Positions 1-12,400 of a DNA stretch of 64,000 bases are shown here, piece after piece. The first letter of the stretch is position 1. Every line of letters starts with the position of its first letter. The translations under genes were made by a program, and so were the position numbers. The notes under the pieces are model-generated. The model was not told where the DNA came from. It was given only the letters and a program-made list of their open reading frames with translations, and did no database searches. The DNA is taken from positions 18,681 through 82,680 of the forward strand of contig CAJNOL010001065.1 in NCBI GenBank assembly GCA_905250125.1. The letters run 5' to 3'. This stretch comes from Rotaria sordida (Eukaryota > Rotifera > Eurotatoria > Philodinida > Philodinidae).

Positions 1-1573
1 TGGTGGTAATTGTTGAACAACGAGAGCTGGACCTTTATGTAATTGATTTATTGATTCATCATTGGTTTTATTTAAAGCATCCATATTTTCATAATCGATT
101 ATTTCATTATATGGATTACCTTAGATATATTAATAAATGATATAAAAATGAAATTATTGAGAATTATATTTAATTGATTTACTTGGATCAGCACTAGCAT
201 GAACAGTAAATCGTTTTGGTTGTATTTTTGGTAAAGGAATTTCACTATTAATTTTTTCTTTCATAACTTTTAATGCTTCATCCACTGTAAAATAAGTTTT
301 ATCTACTGGTTTTTCATCGTCGTTTTTCATTTTCATACTTCTTTCATAAGCTTTTTCAATACATTCAATCTAATAATTTTATTAACAAAATTAAATATTT
401 CATATTTAATAAATTAAACAAACCTCTTCCATTGAACCTAATTGAATTTTACCTCTATAAATTTCAGTTATATTATCAAAAATACTATTCATTTTACTTC
501 GAATATTTTCATAACGTTGATATTCATTTTCATCAAATTTTTCTTCTTTGAAATTTTCATCTTGTGATAAACCATATGTTAAACATCTATAAATTATCAA
601 TCAAGAAAAAAAACAAACAAACAATTATTTTCCAAACAAAAATATATTTTTTTGTTTTCTTTATATACTTAGCACAACGAATAGTAAATTGTGTTAATGG
701 TGAAAGTTCAACAATTTTTATTTGTTCATTTTCAATTGTATAAGCTAAAATAGATTTTGCAACACAAAATTTTTCTAATCTAATTTGTGGTTTAAAATCT
801 GGTAAATCAATAGGTAAATGTGTAAGAATTTCAATATCAATTGGAAATTCATAACGCATTATTATTTCTGGAAATGTAAATGTTCCATGATGATTTTGAT
901 ATTCAACATGTAATTCATGATCTTGAATTAATGTTGCAAAACGAAGTGGTACACCAGGTGGTACTATAAATTCATCATTATTATCTGGATCTTGAAGTAT
1001 AAATGCTTCTTTTGGTTCACTAATAAATACATTATCTTTATTATTTTTAATACGTGATTGATATTTTTCTCGACGTATAACATTTAAATAAACATTTTTA
1101 CATAGAACAATTTTTTCCCATTCATTATTTGTTGTTTTAATATGTGCTGGTGTAGGAGAAAGAATTTTAATTGTACGTGGTAAATTAAAACGATATAATT
1201 CAAAAGCACCTTGAAATACCCACCAACGTTTTTTTAATATAGGATTTTTTGATAATATACGACATTCACCTTGAAACCAATCAGGAATAAGATATTTTCC
1301 TATTGATAATTTAGATTTTTTTATTAGTAATGAAACAATTATTAAATAACGATCAAATAATGTTTGTAAATACATCCATTGATTTTTAATAAATCCTGTA
1401 TTCCATGTTTGTTCAATACGAATTATTTGTGGTAATTGATAATAATCAATAAAATTATGAAAATGATATTCACTTGTTTCCCAATTAATTTTATTTAAGT
1501 CTTTTATTAAATTTGTAAGTTTTTCTTTATCATCTAATGATAATTTAATAGGAATATGTAAGGATGAAGCCAT
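1..1573 (-). CDS. CABIT-domain adaptor protein, GAREM/THEMIS-like (5' part, runs off the window)
   Basis: Exons (minus strand) are 1573-669, 586-424, 369-183 and 119 to the edge; the phase is kept at each junction. The ATG at 1573 starts MASSLHIPIKL. The first exon reads as a CABIT domain: residues near 50 contain QLPQIIRI, followed by GKYLIPDWFQGECRIL and later VPPGVPLRF and LPIDLPDF, in the order seen in GAREM (QLPQIVRI; IPVHYAGQFKLL). GAREM-family proteins link growth-factor receptors to Ras/ERK through tyrosines that bind the GRB2 SH2 domain. The last visible exon has NPYNEIIDYENM, and Tyr428 sits in a Y-x-N motif, the GRB2 SH2 consensus. This part is cytosolic with no signal peptide or membrane segment. 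Family membership rests on motif order recalled from GAREM; whether it is closer to GAREM or THEMIS cannot be settled without the missing 3' part. Confidence 0.78.
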
Positions 1574-3408
1574 TTGAAATCAAGGAAAAGTTTTCATACG
1601 AATGATTTTATATTTATATTCAAATAAATAAAGCAATCACGCTTGGTTTATTAGCAAGGTTAACATTTAACCTTACATTTTGTCCGTGTGTCTTGTTTCG
1701 ATATGTAGTTCATCATGAAAATATTACTAGCATGAAAAGTATTCATTGTATTAGGCAAGTGGATTTCGAGGTCGTCAGGATTGCGACGGAGGGAGTCGCG
1801 ATGACTTAGGAGGCCGATTAGAAGATTTTTACAAACGCTGAACGGATATCGTGAGGAGAGATTGAACTTTTTTTGAAGAGCTAGCGAGCAAAAAGCAGAA
1901 TAAAATGTTGGAACTTCGCTGAAGTAAAATGAAAGTTTTTCAAAATTGGGAGGTGGTCATCCTCACTTTGCTAAGGGTATTCCTAGCATTAGGAAATAGC
2001 TCTTAAGGTTTCCTTCTGTCAAAAATATCGATTTTTTGAGCTTTCTACATAGTCGAATAGTCCACAATTTCTACTTTCGGAATCACTATTATTCTTAGTT
2101 TTTACGATGGTTATGAGAGATTTTCTCTAATGAGTTTTTTCACAATTTTCAAGAGATTTTGTGAAAAATACGCACGCAGGAAAATATTTGGTAAATTTTA
2201 ATTTTTGAAGCCCTGTAGCTTTGCTTGTAGGCATCTAACTTGGAAAATATATGCTGCATGTTCTAGCTAGTACACTTCATGCATCTCATCCTTGGAGCCT
2301 CTCGTGAATTGTTCTATGTAGAAAAAACCTGGATTTCCAAAGTTCAACATTCTGTGACACTTTTCTCAAAATGAGTTTTTTTTTGTTCGTGCGTCTCGGA
2401 TTTCTTAGCCATTTCACGTGCTAGAAAGCTCGAGAAAATTTTAAATTGAAGAGAAAATTGTGTTCAACAACTTAACAGAGCTGAAATTTTCGTTTTTAAG
2501 AAAAATGAATCTTTTTTCATAGGCATATCCCTAGTTTTTCGAACCTTTCGAGAAAAACTAACACGAAAAATTACCACAGAAGAATTTAAAAAATCGGTTC
2601 CTATTAAGTTGTAGCGGGAAGTGTTCGATACATCTTGACGTCAATCCAAAATCTGTATCATTAAGTTTGAGGGAAGAAATCTGGGACGCACGAAGATCTA
2701 CTGTTTTATCCTTGATATAAAGATAACTCTTGAAGAAATCAATATTTCACAAGGAAAAAAAAGCAGATTTTGACACCTAAAATCTTTGGAAATCTGCTTT
2801 TTCTCCCTTGATTTTCTATAGCTATTGTAATATATCACAAAGAAAATCTTCTTTCAACGTGAACATACATTAACATTCTATACAAACATCGATACATGTT
2901 GTTAAATCTGACAGAAAATGTACTGATAATTTTTCGAAGTATATTCTTCATTATCAAAAATATTTTGTATAAAATATTGATTTAAATTATGTTTGTCTTA
3001 CATATTGGAATAAATAAATTTCAATAGATATTCATTAAGAATTTTTTTGATCTTTTGTAAAGTTTTGTACTCATTCAAAAACTGATTAATTAAAGAATGT
3101 CAATCCACACATACACATAAACAAATAAACACGCACATAAATCTGAATCTTATATATATATATATATATTTCAGAAAGGAGCAGATTAATTTTAGCCATA
3201 AACAAAGACAAAGAAAATAGACAATGAACAAATGAAAACAAAAAAGACAAAATATTAAATTCCGTGGACAATAACAAATAGAAGACGAAGAAGAGTAAAC
3301 ATAGATATATATATATATATATATAGGTAATTCAACCAATATTCATATTAGTGGATTCATTTTATTACAGAAAACAAAAATATCAAAAGAAAATGCATAT
3401 GGATTTGT
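1574..3408. other. intergenic, CABIT gene start to cullin-3 stop
   Basis: No gene seen. The left two thirds (about 1690-2820) is less AT-rich than the introns and may be decayed repeat, but both strands carry stops throughout. (TA)n tracts lie near 3151-3168 and 3303-3325. Open frames at 3086-3339 are low-complexity antisense stretches over these tracts and have no recognisable domain. Confidence 0.6.
3361..3366 (-). terminator. likely poly(A) signal of cullin-3
   Basis: AATAAA on the minus strand about 43 nt after the cullin-3 stop codon. This is the first canonical signal downstream of the gene. Confidence 0.5.
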
Positions 3409-6400
3409 TCAAGCCACATAGCTATACATTTTCCTATTAATAGAAAATAATAAAAATAAAAAATAAAATAAATAAAATAAATATTTTGAATTACCTATCA
3501 TCCGTTGACCGTGATAAATAATCTCGTTCAATTAAACTTTCAATTCGTTTTTTAATAAAAACAGGACTAGGCATAAATCTTGCTTTCAGTTGATGAGTAA
3601 CCTAAATTAAATAAATTTCCAAAGTAAAGAGAGAAACAAAAATATCTTATGATTAAAATTTTTATACTTCAGCAATTAATTGTGTATGTGTCATTGCTTT
3701 TCTTGTTTTCATAATACGTACAATAGCTGCATCAATAACATGTTTTCTATCATCATCAACTTTATTTCGTGTTTCTTGTCGTTCAGGATCACTTTCAACT
3801 TTTGCTGTTATTGGATTAATTTTAACACGAAATAATTTTGATGTAAAAGAGTCATTTATTGAAAATTTATCATTTGATTGAATTTCTTTTGTTTTAGGTT
3901 CTTTAAGAAATATACGTTGATTACTTTTACCTAATGATAATGGTAATAATGCACGTTGTAAATCTTTTTCAATTATATCAGTTTCTTGATGAATTTCCTG
4001 AAAATATTTATATATAAAAATATTTATTATTAGTAATAAACAAAAAGCTTATAACGAAAAGGCTAACAGGAGTGTTGAAGTACCGAGGTAGAAATTTGGA
4101 TACACTCTCTCCGTAGACCGTGACAGAAGAAAGGCAACCTATCACAAACACTCTCATGACCCATGACAAACCATATATCAGTAACATTTTGTTATAAATA
4201 ATAAACTACTTCTTTATCACATTTCTGGAGTATGAAGTAAAAGAATATTGAAGAATTGTGTCCCAGAATAGATAGAATAAAACAATCTCCCTGTGATCAG
4301 CAAGAGCAGGTATATAGTGTTTCCAGTTTTAATCCTACAAGGATTGTGTGAACAGCTTTGTTATTAGAAGATGAACAGTTAATTGTAAGTCTTTGATACA
4401 TTCAAAGATACAACTTAGTTATAATGTCTTTTCATTGCACATGTATTAAATTCGATCGTAGCTTAGACTTGGTGTGTATTTGTGTCTGCTCTTGATGAAA
4501 AGGACATGATTAAAACAGTTTATTTAATGTAATATTCTATACATTTAAAATCGCTCTATCATAATAATTCATAACACAAAATTGCTATTTGTTTTGATGC
4601 ATGTCGCACGTTTGTTCGTACTACCTTTGATATACGAGCAGTAGATTGCCGCTCAAATAACAACTATTAGTATGTCGCAGTTAGAGGAGGATAACCAACA
4701 GTTTAAGTATCAAATTACTGCTGGTTGATTGCCGGTATAGTGTACTTTATATCAAATGGTCTATCAGTAACTTTTGTCTGTTCGAATGACATAAGTATGT
4801 TACTGTTGTCCAATGAAGGATATCGAACGAAAAAATATATTTTGATATTTTTACACGAACAGTTGTCAAAAGAGACGCAGACTTCAAGTCCCTGTTTAAA
4901 GCTTAAAAGAAGTATGCTCTCTCATTATCATGATAGATCGTTCAATTTCCAAGGGATGAGATATATTCTTAGACATTATACTTGAGTATAACAATCTGTG
5001 AATAAGATTAATTAACTATGAAATATTTAATAGAGAATCTCTGATAGCTTGTAACTATGATTTAATTAAAAGCCTTCAAGACGCATGATCTATTTTAGTT
5101 CTTTAACAATCATTCATACGATAAAGACTCAAATCTTTTCAGTTCAATGAAATTTTTTCTTATGAAATTAATTTAGTATTTATTGTTTACATACAAAATT
5201 TCTTCAAATAAATTCATATCCTACCTCAAATGACCAAGATTCTTTTGTATTAAATAACATTAATATAACCATTTGATAAGTTGATACTTGTAAAGTATGT
5301 TTACGTTCTTTAATCATTGTTGTTGTTGGTCGTGATTCACTATCACCATCATCTTCTTTTGGTTTTCCATAAAAAATTGCTGTTAAATCAGCTGAACCTA
5401 AACTTGGTTGTAATGTTAATTGTCTTCCACTATGTTTATTTAAATAAAACCGATGAAAACATTGATAAGCTTCACGAACGGTTCCTGGTAAATTACATTG
5501 ATTATTAGTTGTTTGTGTTGGCCAAAAACCTGTTGTTAATACTCGTACAGTTAAATCAATACCATTCAAATTAATCTATCAAAAAAAAAAAAAAAATTAA
5601 ATATTAAATAATTACAAAAAAAAAATAAAAATAAGTATTACTCGTTTTTGTGAAACATATAAACGAAAATCTTCAGCTGTTGTATTTGATACAGATATAT
5701 CTTTAAACATACCTTCTAATTTACATGTAAATTGACAACCACATTCTGTTTTTAATCTTGATATCATATTTTTTTCAGCATCATCTGATGCTGATTTATT
5801 TAATAATAAACGTTTAGCTAAATGTTGTTTATAATAACGTTCGAAGACATCTTTTTCTTCTAAATATCGAAATAACATCATGGCTTTATCAAGTACAATT
5901 TCAACTTCTTGATCACCAAGCTAAATAGAGAAATTTTGAAGAAATAAAAGATTTTGTCACTTTGTTTTTATCATTATAATTAATTTTACTTACATCTTTT
6001 GCACCTTTTTTTAATTTCTCATCAATAAATAAAGATAAATATTCTGGACTACGTTGATTTAAATTAATAAAATGTTCAAAATCAGAATTAATTCGTTTTT
6101 TAAATATCTAAATTGAAACGATATATATTTTTTGAAGAAAATTAAATAAAATTCAAACCTTATCTTCGTTGAATGCATTTTTGAGAAAATGATCAAATGT
6201 ATCTTTTAAATCAAGTAAGTTCTAAAAGAAATTTTTATTTTTTAAAATTATATCGTAAATTTTAATTTGATAGGAAATTTTTCTTAAATATATCGTCATG
6301 TATCAAATGATATGTAGTCAAGTGTATACATTCTCTATAGATCATCGATTACATTAGATAGTTTTATTATGTTTGATAGAGTTCGCTTCAATTACGTATA

Positions 6401-9400
6401 TTTAATAATTCTAATTATTGTTTTCTTCATTACAGACAAAAAAAATTGTCACTTTAGGTCGTTCTCGAAACCGTATGTTTTTTCCTGAATAAATCCTTCG
6501 ATTATTTTTTTTTTAAAGTTAATCTTGAACATTTTCTAAAGAAATTAAGTCTGTAAGAAACAGTGTGCGTCCATATGATTCAAGCCGTTCGGTATAACGT
6601 GTCCTATACGGGGCAATCAATTGGCGGTAGTTTGATACTTACACAATTGATTATCTTCTGGTACCGATTATCAGTGAGTCCGGTCCGGTATCGATGTATC
6701 TTATTAATTCTTTTGCTCTTACGAGGAAAGATCCCTAAGTGATAAATTGCTTTCGAGCTGCTGGACGATTGTTGCTGACACTTCGAATGTTTACTTGATT
6801 TTTTTCTGTAGGGACACAGCATTCAAGCGAAATCATACTTTTGAATTTTGACCTAACTTAATTAACCATCTTCAAGATATAAATTTTTCAAAATATTCAT
6901 GTTTTTTATAATAACCATGTCAAAACGTCTATATTGTAAAAATTTATATCTTTGAAAGATTTAATGAAAAAATTCTGAAATTTTTTCTACAACTTAGTCT
7001 AATCGATGCCTTCTATGTGAGCAAAGTTTCAAATCAAAATTCGAAAGTATAACTTAGCTTGAAAATTAGGGCCCTACAGAGAAACTTCACTAAAACCTCG
7101 ATATCTTAACAACAACTCGTTAGTGCAGCATTGGTATGAATATCAGACCGACCAATATACCGGTGATAATGCAAGCAGACGCATGATATCGGTAGTTTTT
7201 GAGAAAAGCGTCCGGCAAGATGAAAAGACATGAAAGTGTTTATCTTTTGAAGCAGAAATGTTGAGAATTGTCTAGCAGATGTAAACAGGAGCGAATTTTT
7301 TCTATGCCCGTAAATTATCGGTCATCTTTTCGTCTATTGGCTTTAATTTTTAATGTTCAAAATGTATGTTTTGATTCAACTAAATAGATCAAATTCAATA
7401 GTTTATTTCTTTTCTATTGAGTCGATACATTTGGCTTATCATAAAGCAAATAAAATCGTAAGAATAGGTGTTATGCTCAGTTCTTATTCTTAACTGTACA
7501 ATACTGAAGAATATAAAATTTGAGAGGAAAACCTCAATATTCGTTCCTACATATCATTTAATACTTTGTATTCAATTTTCCAAAACTACATATACGATTT
7601 TTTTTCCTAGTTTAAATAAAATCATAACATCTCTTATTACTTGAACATAAGTGATTGCATTTTTTCCTTCATCTGTATTTTCAGTAACAAGTGCACGTCC
7701 TTGTTCACGTAGATAACTACTCATACAATCAGCTATTGTTAAATGACCATTAGGTACACGTTCAAATAATTTATACATAGTGGCAATATCATCACATTTA
7801 TTAAATTTGAGCATATGATAAACACCTGAATTTTCCATTTCAACTATTGTTTTTATATGTTTGGTAATTAATTCATCTAAATTAAAGAAATAAAGAAATA
7901 CATTCTTATTTGTTCTTTTCTTTTCAAACCTTCTAATACTCGAACAATTCGTTCTTCAGTTGATTTATCAAGATAATGAACAGCTCGTTCAGCTTCTTCA
8001 CTTATACGTGCAGCTACTTTTCGTATATATACAGATGCACTATTTTCAGCTAATAATTTTTGACTTTCAAGCTAAATAAAAATTATAAGATATGTTTTGT
8101 TATTTTTGACAATAATTTAATATAAATATAAATTTATCATACGCGATAAAATTCAGCTGATTGTTGTAAAAATGGTATTTCAAAATCTTCCGCATAAACA
8201 GAACGATTATCAATACCTAAACTCATCAACATCTGACAAGCATTTTTCACAGCACTCCTGAAAACAGAAAAGAAAAAAGAAAGAATATTTTTTAATTTTA
8301 TTCTATCGGCAAAAGACGATGTTATTGATTTTAGTATTAATATTTTAATAATAATTCTAATTTCTATTTTTAATATACAAAATCGAATAGTCTTTTTTTT
8401 TTTTCTTTCTGTCTGATGAACATTTCTTCTTGTAATCAACATTGCTCATCATCTCATACTGTTCACTTGTTAACTTTCTTTTGTTGTCTCGTTCTATTAG
8501 CTATCATTCCGCTAAGAGACAACTTCGATTGAAAAAAAAGAAAGGAAAAAGAAGAAAGCAAGAAAACGACGTTTCTATTTCTCCGTTTGTCTTTTCCTCT
8601 TTTTTTTTTCTTCGTTCCCTCTTTTCCAACAAACGATCGGAAAAAGCATAAGCTTGTTAACAACGCCAGTCGGACAACATATAAATCCTATTTCTATAGA
8701 AAACAAACACATAATAAAAAAAAAAGAAAATGTTCCTATTACTTCATCTTTTTCTTATGATTATTATTATATCTTCAAAGTTTATTAATGGACAATATTG
8801 TTATGCTAATGAATGTTCTGTACGTCCAACATTAACTGGTGATGTACAAAATTGGGCTTTATTAATTCAAAATTATATTCTTAAATTAGCATCAGATAGT
8901 ATGCATCGAGAAAAAACTCAATCGTTTTTTGATTTAGCTGAATATAAGGAAGAAACGAAATCTGGTGAACAATTACTTGATGAAATGAAAATAATACTTG
9001 ATGGATTTTTTGAAAAAAAAACAACGTGCTGCACATCGTATTGCTGAAAGTGCACGTGATTTACATGATAAATTATATCTTACACGTGAACATGATTATT
9101 CAACACAATTAAAAATAAATTCAAGTAGTCATTTATTATGGCGTAAATTAAATGGTTCACTTGGTTTAACACAACATAAACAATTACTTCATTTAGATAA
9201 TGATACATATAAAGATGCTGATATACCATTACGTTTACCACAAAATATGACATTTCATCCACATTTTAAACGTAATGTTAGTCTTCAACATAGTGTTGTA
9301 AAAATTAGTGATGAAATTCCACGAAATAATGTTGAATCAATATGGACTGTTGAATGGACGCATAAACTTGAACCTATTTTCTTACGAAATAGAGAATTAG

Positions 9401-12400
9401 ATCCTGATATACGTTGGCAATATTTTGGTTCACATGTAGGTCTTATACGTTTATATCCAGGTCGTGAATGGGATCAAAATTTTGCTGGATTTTATAATGA
9501 TTATGATCCACGTGTACGTCCATGGTATATAGCGACAACAAGTGGACCTAAAGATGTTATTATTATTCTTGATTGTAGTGAATCAATGGACTCTGATGGA
9601 AAATTTGCCATAGGTACATCGATTGCAACAGTTATTATTAATACATTAACACGACAAGATTATGTTAATGTAATATGTGCACATGAATCTCATTGGGATG
9701 AAATTGGTAAATGGCATGTTTATAAAACAGAAGTCTTAAGTTGTCAACAAGATACAATGGTTAAAGCAACATTAGCATTTAAACGTGATTTAAAAGAAAA
9801 ATTAGCAACATTAAAACCTGGTGGTACATCTGAATTTGAAACTGCATTTGATACAGCATTTGATTTATTTCAACAAAAACCTAAAACAGGTTGTCAATCA
9901 ATATTAATATTTATTACAGATGGTCAAGATACAGATGGAGAAACAGTACGATGTGGTGCTGGACAATATACACGTAGTGGTTATGTACCAGGACCAATAT
10001 GTAAATATAATTGGACTCGATATTGGACAACGGTTAAACAACGACAATTTCATCCACGAGCTAGAATATTTAGTTATCTTGTTAAAGATAATGGACAAAT
10101 ATTTCCAGGAAAATTAGGTAATATATTGCAAAACTTCATCATTTGTTTTCTTTTCTTTTTTTTTTGTCCTATTCATATTTTGTTTTTTGCAATAGCATGT
10201 GACAATGATGGTCATTTTGCTATATTAAATGATGGTGAAAATTTAATAAATAAAATGTTTAATTATTTTGATTATCTTTCTAAAGCTTCATTAAGTATTA
10301 ATGGTAGTTGGACATCTCAATATATTGATCAATGGGGTTTAGGTGTTATGTTAACTTATGCTATACCAGTTACATCAAATATTGATGGTCGTCTATTAGG
10401 TGTAGCTGGTGTTGATATAACATTAGATGATATTGAACATGTTCTTTCAAGTAAAACATGGGGTGGTGTTTATGGTTTTTTAATAAATCGTCATGATGGT
10501 GATGCAATAATACATCCTGGTCTTAAATCAACAACAATACCTATTGAAGATCCTATATCTACACATATAACACAATTAGAAATGAGAAATAATGAACCAA
10601 AAGAATTTCAAACAATTATTTTACCAGCGATGCTTAGAGGACAACGAGGTTCAAAACAATTATCAAATGCATATCGAGCAACAATTCGACGAGATTTTGG
10701 TATAAATTAATAAAATAAATATTTTTTATATTTACACTCTTATTTATTTTAGGTAATGGAACTTATTATTGGTCTCCAATTGAAAATACAGATTATATAT
10801 TTGCATTTAGTTTAGGTGAATCTGATGAAAAATTTCGTGAAGTTCGACAACCAAAAAATTTATCAATGTATGATGAAAGTTTTTTTAATTTACTTATTGA
10901 ATATAATAGTACAAAAGCTCGAAAAGCTTTACCAGGAAAATTTGAACATATGCAGGTAAAATATTTCTCTTCCACGGTGTGTATCTAGACGAACATTTGA
11001 TTAAAAATGAAAACTATGTGTTTTTCAAGATTAAAATATAGGGAAATATACTCTTGCTATATAGGCGCATAAAATGAACAATCCAACCGACTAAACTTTT
11101 CTAAATTTACTTTCTCTGTAATCTCTGTTGACGCCAACATTCTTGAACTACATAATGAGTTTGTAAACAACCTAAGTTTTTCATGCTTTCGAGAAATAGT
11201 ATATTCGAAATCAGCGCATTAAACTGCATCGAATGATATATAACAAAAAAAAAACAATTTTTCTCGAAAAAAATGCTTTTCTGTTTTATATCCAATCATC
11301 TCTAAGCAAGAATGTCACATGTCTGTCTGCCATGCAAAAAAAATTGGCACATCGATGCCTCTCCTCCTCCCCCCCTCTCCCGAAAAAAACCGAAGTAAAA
11401 ATTATTTTCTTCGAAGGTTAAAATCAATGATCCAAAATATAATGATGTACGTGTTAGTTATTTATATTCATCAATTATGCTTGCACCACGTGTTTATTGT
11501 GATCCAAGTGAATATTTTTATAATGATGATTTAGCACAAAAAACTATTAATGCACATATTTATATAAATCAACGTAATAATAATAATAGTGATGATGATA
11601 AAGGTTGTAGTCAAAAAAATGCAATGTTCCATGAAAATACACGTGCTTATGTACTTATATCACAACCAATTGAAAGAGTTTGGCGTCGTCGACCACCAGA
11701 ATTAACAAAAGATCTTATATGGACATATGTTGGTATGAGAACAGGAGTTTTTCGTACATATCCTGCTCATAGATCTGTACGAGATTATGATCATACAACA
11801 CGTGCTTGGTATAAACGAGCTGTTGCATTTCAAGATCTTACAACAGCATCAATGCCTTATTTAGATTTAAGTGGTGGTGGAAAAGTTATTACAATAGCTC
11901 AAGCATTATTTGAAGGTAAGAAAAATATGACAAAACAAAAACAAAAAAAAACAATTTTATCAAAAATTTCTTTTAAAAAAATATTTGTTTGTTATTTATT
12001 TGTTTTTTAAGGTATGCCATCAATATCGAATAAAACATGTCAACAAAAAACTCAACAAAGTTCATCAACAACAACTACAACAAAATTTCCTGGTGGTTGT
12101 CCATGTTCAATTGGTTCAGATTGTTTATCTGGTTATTGTTATCAAAGTGTTGCACCTGGACCTGATCAAAAACAATTACGTTGTGCAACAGAACGTATTA
12201 TTGGTGTTACAGGTACAGATATAAGATATAATTCTTTTCATTCAGAAATCATGAAACGTATGGTAGCATCGGATGGTCGTCGTTCATGTGATTCTATATA
12301 TCCATGTCCATCAAATCCTTTAAAAGAATGCTCAACACGTTGTTATCTTGTTGATCATTCAGGTTATTTAATTGTTGATCCTGATTTTGTTAATGTATCA

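Noticed and set aside
8998..9030. Programmed frameshifting at the T6-G-A9 tract
   Set aside because: The needed shift is +1, whereas A-run slippery sites usually give -1; a homopolymer indel is simpler.
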